Shown: piece after piece, positions 40,274 through 50,399 of the stretch | Layout of the letters: every line of letters begins with the position of its first letter | Numbering within the stretch: position 1 is the first letter of the stretch | Source: Arenimonas metalli CF5-1 | GTDB taxonomy: Bacteria > Pseudomonadota > Gammaproteobacteria > Xanthomonadales > Xanthomonadaceae | Direction of reading: 5' to 3' | Assembly: GCF_000747155.1 (NCBI RefSeq) | Contig: NZ_AVCK01000022.1 | Coordinates: forward strand, 1 to 64,000 | DNA: 64,000 nt | Made by a program: the position numbers and the translations under genes | The notes under the pieces: generated by a model | Told to the model about the DNA's origin: nothing | What the model saw: the letters and a program-made list of their open reading frames with translations, nothing else | Databases searched by the model: none

Positions 40274-41688
40274 CGCGTGAACAGCTTCACCACGAAGTCC
40301 GCGAGCTTACCGAACGGCGGGTCGAATACCGACATGCCGTTGAGGCGGGACTGGTACAGCACCGGCATGGATTTGCTGAAGGCCAGGAAGCCGGCGTGGC
40401 CGTGATACTCACCCATGCCGCTGGGGCCGACGCCGCCGACCGGCAGCGAGTGCTGGCCGAACTGGATCAGGCAGTCGTTCACGCAGACGCCGCCCGCGAC
40501 CACGGCGTCCAGCGTGCGCTGCAGGCGCGCCCGGTCGCGGTCGAAGGGATAGAAGGCCAGCGGCCGGTCGCGGCCGTTGATGTAGGCGATGGCGGCGTCG
40601 TGGTCGTCGTAGGACTTCACCGGCAGCAGCGGGCCGAAGATTTCCTCCTGCATCACCTTGGCTTCGTCCGGCGGGTCGAGCAGCACGGTGGGCGGGATCA
40701 CTTCGACGCCGGGCGGCGGCGCCTCGCTGTCGGGGCGGTACTGGATCACCGAGACGCCGCGGTCGCGGGCGTCGTCGAGCCAGTCGCGCAGGCGGTTGGC
40801 CTGGCGGTGGTTCACCACCGCGGTGTAGTCGGGGTTGGCGGCCAGCGTCGGGTAACGGCGGCGCACGCTGGCCAGGTAGGCGCGCACGAACTCGTCGCGC
40901 TGGGCGCGGGGCACCAGCACGTAGTCGGGCGCCACGCAGGTCTGGCCGGCGTTGAAGCACTTGCCCGCGGCGATGCGGTCGGCGGCCTGCTCGACCGGGT
41001 AGCCCGGCGCCACCAGCGCGGGCGACTTGCCGCCAAGCTCGAGCGTCAGCGGCGTCAGGTGGTCGGCGGCGGCGGCCATCACCGCGCGGCCCACGGCGGT
41101 GGAACCGGTGAACACCAGGTGGTCGAAGGGCAGCCGGGTGAACGCCGCGCCGACCGCGGCGTCGCCCTGCACCACCGTCACCCGCTCGGACGGGAAGGCT
41201 TCCGCCAGCAGCCGGGCCAGCAGGGCCGAGGTGCGCGGGGTGTGTTCGGACGGCTTCACCAGCACGTGGTTGCCCGCGGCGATGGCGTCGGCCAGCGGGA
41301 TCAGGGCCAGCTGGATCGGGTAGTTCCAGGGCGCCACGATGCCGACCACGCCCAGCGGCATGCGGCGGATCTCGCCGCGGGCGGGCAGGAAGGCCAGGTT
41401 CAGGCCGCGGCGCTCGGGGCGCATCCAGCCGCGCAGCTTGCGCCGCAGGTATTTGATCTCGTCCAGCGTGACCATCACGTCCGCGGCCAGGGTCTCGTGC
41501 CGGGATCGGCGGCCGAAGTCGGCCGAGACCGCCTTCACCAGCTCATCCCGGTGCGAGCGGACCACCTCGCCCAGCCGGGCCAGGTCGTCCATGCGCTGCC
41601 GGTAGGACGGCGGCTGGCGGCGATGGGCGGCGCGGACCTGCTCGAGCAGGGGCCGCAGGTCGTGGTCGGGGTGGGCGGGGGTATCCAT
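40270..41688 (-). CDS. Coniferyl-aldehyde dehydrogenase-like ALDH
   Basis: A 472-residue NAD(P)-dependent aldehyde dehydrogenase. VVGIVAPWNYPIQLALIPLADAIAAGNHVLVKPSEHTP binds the cofactor, FTGSTAVGRAVM the nicotinamide. Glu lies in TLELGGKSPALV and catalytic Cys in CFNAGQTCVAPDYVLVP (about Cys251). The EEIFGPLLPV and NDCLIQFGQHSLPVGGVGPSGMG tail matches the class 3/CalB group, which oxidises coniferyl, benzaldehyde-type or fatty aldehydes. It is shorter than class 1 ALDHs (about 490), as expected. It is divergent from the gamma-carbonic anhydrase gene with only 58 bases between, each start having its own -10-like box. Confidence 0.93.
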   Translation of the reverse strand: MDTPAHPDHDLRPLLEQVRAAHRRQPPSYRQRMDDLARLGEVVRSHRDELVKAVSADFGRRSRHETLAADVMVTLDEIKYLRRKLRGWMRPERRGLNLAFLPARGEIRRMPLGVVGIVAPWNYPIQLALIPLADAIAAGNHVLVKPSEHTPRTSALLARLLAEAFPSERVTVVQGDAAVGAAFTRLPFDHLVFTGSTAVGRAVMAAAADHLTPLTLELGGKSPALVAPGYPVEQAADRIAAGKCFNAGQTCVAPDYVLVPRAQRDEFVRAYLASVRRRYPTLAANPDYTAVVNHRQANRLRDWLDDARDRGVSVIQYRPDSEAPPPGVEVIPPTVLLDPPDEAKVMQEEIFGPLLPVKSYDDHDAAIAYINGRDRPLAFYPFDRDRARLQRTLDAVVAGGVCVNDCLIQFGQHSLPVGGVGPSGMGEYHGHAGFLAFSKSMPVLYQSRLNGMSVFDPPFGKLADFVVKLFTR

Positions 41689-41694
41689 GGCCCC

Positions 41695-41702
41695 AGTTTA
41701 TG
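41695..41702 (-). promoter_or_regulatory. -10 region of the aldehyde dehydrogenase gene
   Basis: The minus strand reads CATAAACT, then ggggcc, then ATG at 41688. Either CATAAA or TAAACT could be the hexamer. Confidence 0.42.
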
Positions 41703-41734
41703 CCCTTCACGGCGGGGCGGCGCGAAGGGATGGT

Positions 41735-41740
41735 TAGAAT
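41735..41740 (+). promoter_or_regulatory. -10 box of the gamma-carbonic anhydrase gene (leaderless geometry)
   Basis: TAGAAT, then gccggc, then ATG at 41747. Confidence 0.5.
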
Positions 41741-41746
41741 GCCGGC

Positions 41747-42274
41747 ATGCACATCCGACCCTTCCGGGGCATCGTCCCCACCCTCGGCGCCCGCGCCTAC
41801 GTCGATCCCGCCGCCTGCGTCATCGGCGACGTCCACCTGGGCGAGGACAGCTCGATCTGGCCAGGCTGCGTGGTGCGCGGCGACGTCAACCACATCCGCA
41901 TCGGCGCCCGCACCAACATCCAGGACGGCACCATCGTCCACGTCACCCACGAAGGCCCCTACACGCGGCCGGGCGGCTGGCCCACGCTGATCGGCGACGA
42001 CGTCACCATCGGCCACGGCGCCATCATCCATGCCTGCACCATCGGCAACGCGGTGCTGATCGGCATGGGCGCCACCGTGCTCGACGGCGCCGTGGTCGAA
42101 CAGCACGGCTTCGTCGGCGCCGGCGCCGTGGTGCCGCCCGGCAAGACCGTGCGCAGCGGCGAACTCTGGCTCGGCAACCCCGCCAAGCCCGTGCGCCAGC
42201 TCAGCGACAAGGAAATCGAGCAGCTCTACTACAGCGCCAAGCACTACGTCCGCCTGAAGGACGAGTACCTCTGA
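41747..42274 (+). CDS. Gamma-carbonic anhydrase-like protein (YrdA/CaiE family)
   Basis: 175 residues folding as a left-handed beta-helix, shown by hexapeptide repeats (VIGDVHLGEDSSIWPGCVVRGDVNHIRIG, TLIGDDVTIGHGAIIHACTIG, VLIGMGATVLDGAVVEQ). The three zinc His are in IVHVTHEG, TIGHGAIIHA; NIQDG is the conserved segment. Many relatives are inactive as carbonic anhydrases in vitro, so the function is uncertain. The C-terminal helix (DKEIEQLYYSAKHYVRLKDEYL) completes the trimer. It is divergent from the aldehyde dehydrogenase. Confidence 0.93.
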   Translation: MHIRPFRGIVPTLGARAYVDPAACVIGDVHLGEDSSIWPGCVVRGDVNHIRIGARTNIQDGTIVHVTHEGPYTRPGGWPTLIGDDVTIGHGAIIHACTIGNAVLIGMGATVLDGAVVEQHGFVGAGAVVPPGKTVRSGELWLGNPAKPVRQLSDKEIEQLYYSAKHYVRLKDEYL

Positions 42275-42302
42275 TTCCACTGGCCAGCCCCGGGAGACCC
42301 TC

Positions 42303-42752
42303 ATGACCGAGACGCGCACGAAGACTTTCCCGTGGTTCCTGGCGATCGCGCTCGCCGCCGCGCCCGCGTTCGCCGCCACCGGCCCCGCCAGCATCGTCCC
42401 GCCGCCCGCCGCGGCGTCCGGCGAGCCCGCGGACGCGGGGCCCCGCTCGAACAAATGGCGGCTGGAGTTCAGCGGCGCCGCCGAATCCGCGGGCGAGATC
42501 GTGATCGCGGTGACGGACGAGCGCGGCGCGGACTACCAGATCAGCGTGGCGATCGAGCGCAATGACGGCGAGAACCGCGTGTCGTCCAAGGTGCAGCGTG
42601 CGCTCGACCGCGCCCTGCCCTGGGGCTGGCGCGTGGAGCGCGACGACGGCGAGGACCTGCTCGTGAAGCGGCGCCTGTACCACCCCCGATTCCGGATGGC
42701 GCTGGTCAGCAGCACCGTCAAGGACGTGCGCATCAATTTCGACCGCGAGTAA
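42303..42752 (+). CDS. Secreted protein of unknown function
   Basis: 149 residues. A signal peptide (FPWFLAIALAAAPAFAA) is followed by a Pro/Ala linker and a globular part with WRLEFSGAAESAGEIVIAVTDERGADYQISVAIERNDGEN. I do not recognise a family. The alternating pattern suggests a small beta-rich periplasmic domain. GGGAG 6 bases before the ATG supports the start. It lies 28 bases after the carbonic anhydrase stop on the same strand and is convergent with the transglutaminase-like gene (9-base gap). Confidence 0.7.
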   Translation: MTETRTKTFPWFLAIALAAAPAFAATGPASIVPPPAAASGEPADAGPRSNKWRLEFSGAAESAGEIVIAVTDERGADYQISVAIERNDGENRVSSKVQRALDRALPWGWRVERDDGEDLLVKRRLYHPRFRMALVSSTVKDVRINFDRE

Positions 42753-42761
42753 GGCGGCAGG

Positions 42762-43586
42762 CTAGTCGCGCAGGAACCCGGAGCGGCGCTGCCAGCGCGC
42801 CCCGGTGTAGTCGGTGGTGAGCGGCGATCCCGTGTTCACCCAATAGCTGTCGCGGTTGAACATCGCCTCGGGCCGGTAGTCCGGCAGCTGGCTGGCCAGC
42901 GGCAGCGCGCGGCCGGGGCGCTTGTGCGTGGCCTCGAGCAGGTAGGTGCGGGCGCCGTCGAGCACCACCACCCAGGCGTGGCCTTCCTCCTTCATCCGGC
43001 CCAGCACCACGCGCGCGTCCAGGCCCAGGCCGATCAGCCAGTCCGCCAGCGCGATGGCGTGGTCCTCGCAGTCGCCCTGCGGGTAGAAGAAGGCCTCGCG
43101 CGAGGTCTGCCACAGTTCGGGCACGCCCGGATACTGGTCGTGGTCGTAGGCGTACTGCTTGCGCTGCGCCAGCGACACGAGCGGCACCCACGCATCGACG
43201 CCTTCGAAGGGGACGTAGCCCACCAGGTAGGCGTTGGCGAAGTGATGGCGGCGGTCCAGGCCCGGCGCCACCGTAGTGACGGTTTCGTCGCCGAAGATCC
43301 AGCCGAAGGACATCCAGGTTTCCGCGTGCCCTGCCTCGCGCAGCGCCTCGGCCACCTGGCCTTCGTGCAAGCGATAGCCATTGGCCAGCTCGATCGCGCG
43401 GGTCTCCGGCGGCGCGGCGAAGTCCTCGCCGGGCGTGGCGGGCGCGGGGAGTTCCGGCAGCGCTTCGGCCGCAGACCGTGGGCCGTCGCCACCGCCCCCG
43501 ACGCGCTCGAGGGCGCGCACGGACATCAGCACCATCCCGATCAGCAGCATCCACGCCAGCGGTGAGGTCTTGCCGCCGCGATTCAT
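42762..43586 (-). CDS. Transglutaminase-like cysteine protein, membrane-anchored
   Basis: 274 residues. The N-terminal helix (PLAWMLLIGMVLMSVRAL) is probably an uncleaved anchor; the rest is periplasmic. FFYPQGDCEDHAIALADWLIGLGLDARVVLG provides catalytic Cys, EEGHAWVVVLDG the His, and YLLEATHKRPG an acidic residue in the Asp position, as in transglutaminase-like (papain-fold) domains. The GxCED.A pattern matches bacterial TGL proteins near envelope or biofilm genes. The start overlaps the DUF350 gene stop (ATGA), so the two are translationally coupled. The substrate is unknown; either hydrolysis or cross-linking is possible. Confidence 0.82.
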   Translation of the reverse strand: MNRGGKTSPLAWMLLIGMVLMSVRALERVGGGGDGPRSAAEALPELPAPATPGEDFAAPPETRAIELANGYRLHEGQVAEALREAGHAETWMSFGWIFGDETVTTVAPGLDRRHHFANAYLVGYVPFEGVDAWVPLVSLAQRKQYAYDHDQYPGVPELWQTSREAFFYPQGDCEDHAIALADWLIGLGLDARVVLGRMKEEGHAWVVVLDGARTYLLEATHKRPGRALPLASQLPDYRPEAMFNRDSYWVNTGSPLTTDYTGARWQRRSGFLRD

Positions 43587-43813
43587 CCGCGCAGGCCGAA
43601 CACCGTCACGATCGCCACAAACAGCAGGATGGTGGACGCGAAGATCGCCACCGCGAGGTTGCCCTTCTGCAGCTCCTGCTCGATGTCGATGTGCTTGAGC
43701 AGCTTGCGGTCGATGAACTGCAGGCCCAGCACCGCCACCACCAGCGCGATCAGCGTCTGGATGATGTTCAGGCCGAGGTTGAAGAAGGTGGCGATCAGGA
43801 AATCAGTGGTCAT
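43583..43813 (-). CDS. DUF350 small membrane protein
   Basis: 76 residues. Two hydrophobic segments (FLIATFFNLGLNIIQTLIALVVAVLGLQFID and NLAVAIFASTILLFVAIVTVFGL) flank a short charged loop (RKLLKHIDIEQELQKG). The loop and the KGNLAVAIFASTILL pattern match DUF350 (YjfL-like). It lies 4 bases after aroE and overlaps the transglutaminase-like gene by 4 bases. DUF350 proteins are often paired with envelope enzymes, which suggests it supports its coupled partner (inference). Confidence 0.85.
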   Translation of the reverse strand: MTTDFLIATFFNLGLNIIQTLIALVVAVLGLQFIDRKLLKHIDIEQELQKGNLAVAIFASTILLFVAIVTVFGLRG

Positions 43814-43817
43814 GTCG

Positions 43818-44660
43818 TCAGTCGGCGGTGTGGAGGGCGTCGGCGTGGGCGCGGAGCTCGGCGTAGACCTCGTCGGTCTCGGGGCGCTGGCCGTGCCAGA
43901 TCGCGAAGCTTTCGGCGGCCTGTTCGACCAGCATGCCGAGGCCGTCGATGCGCGGCTCGCAGCCGGCGGCCTGGGCCCAGGCCAGGAAGGGGATGGCGGC
44001 TTCGCCGTAGCTCAGGTCCACCGCCAGCGCGCGCGCCTCGGCCAGGCGGAACGGCAGCTTGAAGTCGGCCTCGCCGCGGCCGGCCGAGGTGGCGTTGACG
44101 ATCATGTCGTAGTTGCCGAGGTTCGGCAGGTCCGCGAGGTAGCGCGTGTGCACGCGGTCGGGCTGGCCCAGGGCATCGGCCAGCGCGTCGGCCTTCTCCG
44201 GCGTGCGGTTGACGATCCACAGCTCCTGGATGCCGGCATCTAGCAGGGCCGGTGCCACGCCGCGGGCGGCGCCGCCAGCGCCGAGCAGCAGCACGCGGCG
44301 CGCGCGCAGGTCGAGCCCGTGGCGGCCGGTGAGGTCGCGCACCAGGCCTTCGCCGTCGGTGTTGTCGCCGTGCCACTGCAGGCCCACGCGCTTGAGCGTG
44401 TTCACCGCGCCGGCGCGGCGGGCGCGCTCGCTGAGCTGGCTGCACAGGGCGGCGGCGCGCTCCTTGTGCGGCAGCGTGACGTTGGCGCCGCGCCCGCCCA
44501 CGGTGGCGAAGGCGCTGACGGCGCTGGCGAAGTCGGCCGGGCTGGCGTCGATGGCGACGTACTCCATCGCGATGCCCATCTGCTTCGCGAAGGCGGCGTG
44601 GATGCGCGGCGACAGCGAGTGCGCCACGGGGTGTCCGAAGACGGCGTAATGCGCGGTCAT
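43818..44660 (-). CDS. aroE: Shikimate dehydrogenase (NADP+)
   Basis: 280 residues; reduces 3-dehydroshikimate to shikimate in aromatic amino-acid synthesis. [21 protein letters not shown] binds shikimate, ANVTLPHKE holds the catalytic Lys, and [15 protein letters not shown] the Asp. [17 protein letters not shown] binds NADP, with NRTPEKA for the 2'-phosphate. [11 protein letters not shown] and [15 protein letters not shown] complete the signature. ATG 44660 lies one base after the hemB stop; an upstream in-frame start at 44690 would lie inside hemB. It probably forms a transcript hemB-aroE-DUF350-TGL. Confidence 0.95.
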   Translation of the reverse strand: MTAHYAVFGHPVAHSLSPRIHAAFAKQMGIAMEYVAIDASPADFASAVSAFATVGGRGANVTLPHKERAAALCSQLSERARRAGAVNTLKRVGLQWHGDNTDGEGLVRDLTGRHGLDLRARRVLLLGAGGAARGVAPALLDAGIQELWIVNRTPEKADALADALGQPDRVHTRYLADLPNLGNYDMIVNATSAGRGEADFKLPFRLAEARALAVDLSYGEAAIPFLAWAQAAGCEPRIDGLGMLVEQAAESFAIWHGQRPETDEVYAELRAHADALHTAD

Positions 44661-44661
44661 G

Positions 44662-47381
<2,720 letters not shown>

Positions 47382-47389
<8 letters not shown>

Positions 47390-47789
47390 GGTCGTGGCCC
47401 TCCGCGGTCGCTTCGGCATGGGTGACGACGAGCCTGCCGTCGGCGTCGCGGGTCGCCACCACCTGGCTGTCCAGGCTTTCGGGGACCTGCATGGACACGG
47501 TGCCGTCGGCGTGGCGGACCTGGGTCTGCAGGGCCTCGCTTTCCGTCGCGGGGCGTACGAGGGCGGCGGCGCCCGGCGCGGGCTTGCCGCGCGATTGCGC
47601 GGCCAGGCGGGCGGCGTCGCGCTCGAGTTCGCGGTCCTCGGCGACGGTGGTGGCGCGCAGCCGGCCGGTTTCCCGGTCGATGGCAGTCTTGCTGCCGGGG
47701 GCCGTGCCGTCCTCGGCAAGCACGGGCTGGGTGAAGCACAGGGCGAGCGCCAGCGAAACGGCGACGGGCCGGAGGGGCGTGATCTTCAT
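47382..47789 (-). CDS. Small secreted protein coupled to the PA-domain peptidase
   Basis: 135 residues. Signal peptide MKITPLRPVAVSLALALCFTQPVLAE, then a region with KTAIDRETGRLRATTVAEDRELERDA and a C-terminal segment (SLDSQVVATRDADGRLVVTHAEA) ending EGHDHD. The layout is reminiscent of 'post-PEP-CTERM-1' proteins, which I recall being adjacent to PA-domain peptidases in this bacterial group; I cannot verify that here. The His/Asp tail might bind metal. The 8-base overlap with the peptidase start argues for co-expression, perhaps as a propeptide-like partner (inference). Confidence 0.7.
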
Positions 47790-47964
47790 GCGTGACTCCA
47801 GAACAGGTGGATGGACGCAGGACCGGGCCGGGAGCCGCGGGGCCGACGGGGGTCGGCGGCGCGTACGGCAGTCGCCTGCAGCGTGACGGGCGGGCGGCGC
47901 CGGTACGATGTGACCGAAAGCGTGCTCCCCGTCACGGAGCCTACGAAGGCATGATCAGCACGGC

Positions 47965-48807
47965 ATGAAGAGTTCGTCATCACCACGCGAAGGCCTGCCG
48001 CGCCAGGCCCGGCTCTGCCTCGCGGTCATCGCGCTGCTGGCCGCCGCCTGCTGGCTGGCCCTGCTGCTGCCCGGCCACGACCCACACCAGCCCGACTGGA
48101 ACGCGCTGTCGTCGCCGCCGTCGCTGGCGAGCGGCCACTGGTTCGGCACCGACGCGATCGGCCGCGACATCCTGGCGCGCACGCTGGCCGGCGGGCGGCT
48201 ATCGCTGACGGTGGGCGCGCTGGCCACGGCGGTGGCGCTGGTGATCGGCCTGGCCTACGGCGCCGTCGCCGGTTACGCCGGCGGCCGGGTCGAGCGCGCG
48301 ATGGTGCGCGTGCTCGACCTGTTGTCGGCCCTGCCCTTCCTGCTGATCGTGATCCTGCTGCTGGCGCTGTTCGGGCGCTCGCTGTGGCTGCTGCTGGCGG
48401 CGATCGGCGGCTACGTCTGGATCGACCTCGCCCGCGTGGTGCGGGCCGAGGCCGCGCGCCTGCGCGAAGCGCCCTTCGTGCTCGCGGCGCGCGCGGCCGG
48501 CGCCCGCTTCGACCAGGTGCTGCGCTGGCACCTGCTGCCCAACCTGATGCCGCTGGCACTGGTTTACCTGGGCCTGATCCTGCCGCAGACGATCCTGGTC
48601 GAGAGCTTCCTCGGCTTCCTCGGCCTCGGCGTCGACGAACCCGCGGCCAGCTGGGGCAGCCTGCTGCACGAAGGCAGCCAGGAGCTCGACACGGCGCCGT
48701 GGTCGCTGCTGTTCCCGGCCGGCTTCCTGGTCGCCACGCTCGCGAGCTTCCAGTTCCTGGGCGACGGCCTGCGCGACTGGCTCGACGTGCGCGGGGCGTC
48801 GGCATGA
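47965..48807 (+). CDS. Peptide ABC transporter permease (OppC/DppC-like)
   Basis: 280 residues, inner membrane, six helices. The OppC N-terminal signature FGTDAIGRDILARTLAGGRLSLTVG follows the first helix. The ABC permease EAA loop is EAARLREAPFVLAARAAGARFDQVLRWHLLPNLMP, and LPQTILVESFLGFLGLGVDEPAASWGSLLHEG is OppC-specific. It acts with the fused ATPase encoded downstream. No OppB permease or OppA binding protein lies next to it: the upstream neighbour is divergent and unrelated. Confidence 0.92.
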   Translation: MKSSSSPREGLPRQARLCLAVIALLAAACWLALLLPGHDPHQPDWNALSSPPSLASGHWFGTDAIGRDILARTLAGGRLSLTVGALATAVALVIGLAYGAVAGYAGGRVERAMVRVLDLLSALPFLLIVILLLALFGRSLWLLLAAIGGYVWIDLARVVRAEAARLREAPFVLAARAAGARFDQVLRWHLLPNLMPLALVYLGLILPQTILVESFLGFLGLGVDEPAASWGSLLHEGSQELDTAPWSLLFPAGFLVATLASFQFLGDGLRDWLDVRGASA

Positions 48808-48848
48808 GCGCGCCCGGGTCGCCGCGCGATCCCGGGGCCGCGGCATGA
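48804..48848 (+). CDS. 14-codon bridging mini-ORF between oppC and oppDF
   Basis: ATG 48804 overlaps the oppC stop (ATGA). The frame reads [14 protein letters not shown] and its TGA overlaps the oppDF ATG (again ATGA). The chain of overlaps could let terminating ribosomes re-initiate across the 37-base gap. Its first codons (atgagcgcg) equal those of oppDF, so it may be a duplicated start. Whether it is translated is unknown. Confidence 0.35.
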   Translation: MSAPGSPRDPGAAA

Positions 48849-50359
48849 GCGCGCTGCTCTCGCTGTGCGGCCTCGAGGTGTCGACCGGCCCGCGCCGCCT
48901 GCTCGGCCCGCTCGACCTCGACCTGCACGCAGGCGACTGCCTGGGCCTGGTCGGCGAAAGCGGCAGCGGCAAGAGCCTCACCGTGATGTCGCTGCTGGGC
49001 CTGCTGCCGCCCGGGCTCGCCGCGCGCGGCATGCTGCATTGGCAGGGACAGGCCATCGCCCCGGGCGGCCGCGACCACGCCGCGCTGCGCGGCCGCGCCA
49101 TCGCCTGGATGCCGCAGGACCCGCAGGCCAGCCTGCATCCGCTGCGTCGCGTCGGTGCCCTCTTGGTGGAAAGCCTGCGGGTGCTGCGCGGCCTCGATGC
49201 CGCCGCGGCGCGGCGCGAAGCGCTCGCCCTGTTCGACCGCCTGCAACTGCCGACGCCCGGCGAATTGTTCGATCGCTACCCGCACCAACTTTCAGGCGGC
49301 CAGCGCCAGCGCGTGCTGCTGGCCCTGGCCCTGGCGGGCCAGCCGCGCCTGCTGCTGGCCGATGAACCGACGTCGGCGCTCGACCCGCGCCTGGCGAAAG
49401 AATCACTGGATCTCATCGATGGCCTCCGCCGCGAGCTCGGCCTGGCCGTGCTGCTGGTCAGCCACGACCTGCCGCTGGTGGCCGCTTACGCGCAGCGCGT
49501 CGCCATCCTGCGCCGCGGCGAATGCGTCGAGGCCGGCGACGCCGCGCACGTGTTCGCCAACCCCGCGCATGCCTACACCCGCGAACTCCTGGCCGCCGAC
49601 CGCCTGCCCGCGCCGGAGCCGTCGGCGCCCGGCCCCCGCCTGCTCGAAGTGGACGCGCTCAGCGTGCACTACCCGCGCGCGCCGGCGCCGTCCGTGAGCG
49701 AGGCCAGCCTGTCGCTGCACCGCGGCGAGTGCCTGGCCCTGGTCGGCGAAAGCGGCAGCGGCAAGAGCACCCTCGGCCGCGCGCTGCTGCGGCTGATGCG
49801 CGGCGACACCCGGGGCCGCATCCTGGTCGACGGCGAAGACCTGCTGCAGGCGGGCCGCGTCCGGCTCCGGGCCCTGCGCCGGCGCATCGGCGTCGTGTTC
49901 CAGGATCCGTACGCCTCGCTCGACCCGCGCATGCGCATCGGCGACATCGTGGCCGAGCCGCTGCGCATCCACGCCCTGGGCGAACGCGGCGAATACCCCG
50001 CCCGCGTCGCCGCACTGCTCGGGGCCGTCGGCCTGGACCCGGCCCTGGCGGATCGCTGGCCGCACCAGCTCTCCGGCGGCCAGCGCCAGCGCGTCGCCAT
50101 CGCCCGCGCCCTGGCCACCGACCCGGACCTGCTGGTCTGCGACGAAGCCGTGTCGGCCCTCGACGCCCACCACCGCGCCGGCGTGCTGGCCCTGCTGGGC
50201 CGGCTCAAGCGCGAGCGCGGCCTGGCCCTGCTGTTCATCACCCACGATTTCAGCGCGGCGCGGGCCCTGGCCGAGCGGACCGCGGTCATTGCCGGGGGCC
50301 GGCTGCAGGCCTGCGGCGACACGGCGTCGGTCCTGGGGGGCGGCGTGAAGATCGGCTGA
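48845..50359 (+). CDS. Fused ABC ATPase (OppD-OppF-like)
   Basis: 504 residues containing two complete ATPase domains. NBD1 has [17 protein letters not shown] (Walker A), [32 protein letters not shown] (signature and Walker B). NBD2 from about residue 265 has [54 protein letters not shown] (Ala for Pro before the switch). Both D- and H-loops ([16 protein letters not shown]) are present. It powers peptide import with OppC. The Fe-S cluster C-terminal extension of long OppD/OppF proteins appears to be missing in both halves. Confidence 0.93.
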   Translation: MSALLSLCGLEVSTGPRRLLGPLDLDLHAGDCLGLVGESGSGKSLTVMSLLGLLPPGLAARGMLHWQGQAIAPGGRDHAALRGRAIAWMPQDPQASLHPLRRVGALLVESLRVLRGLDAAAARREALALFDRLQLPTPGELFDRYPHQLSGGQRQRVLLALALAGQPRLLLADEPTSALDPRLAKESLDLIDGLRRELGLAVLLVSHDLPLVAAYAQRVAILRRGECVEAGDAAHVFANPAHAYTRELLAADRLPAPEPSAPGPRLLEVDALSVHYPRAPAPSVSEASLSLHRGECLALVGESGSGKSTLGRALLRLMRGDTRGRILVDGEDLLQAGRVRLRALRRRIGVVFQDPYASLDPRMRIGDIVAEPLRIHALGERGEYPARVAALLGAVGLDPALADRWPHQLSGGQRQRVAIARALATDPDLLVCDEAVSALDAHHRAGVLALLGRLKRERGLALLFITHDFSAARALAERTAVIAGGRLQACGDTASVLGGGVKIG

Positions 50360-50399
50360 TACACTCGGGCCAGTCCCCCGGGGAGGGGGTGGAATCCTG

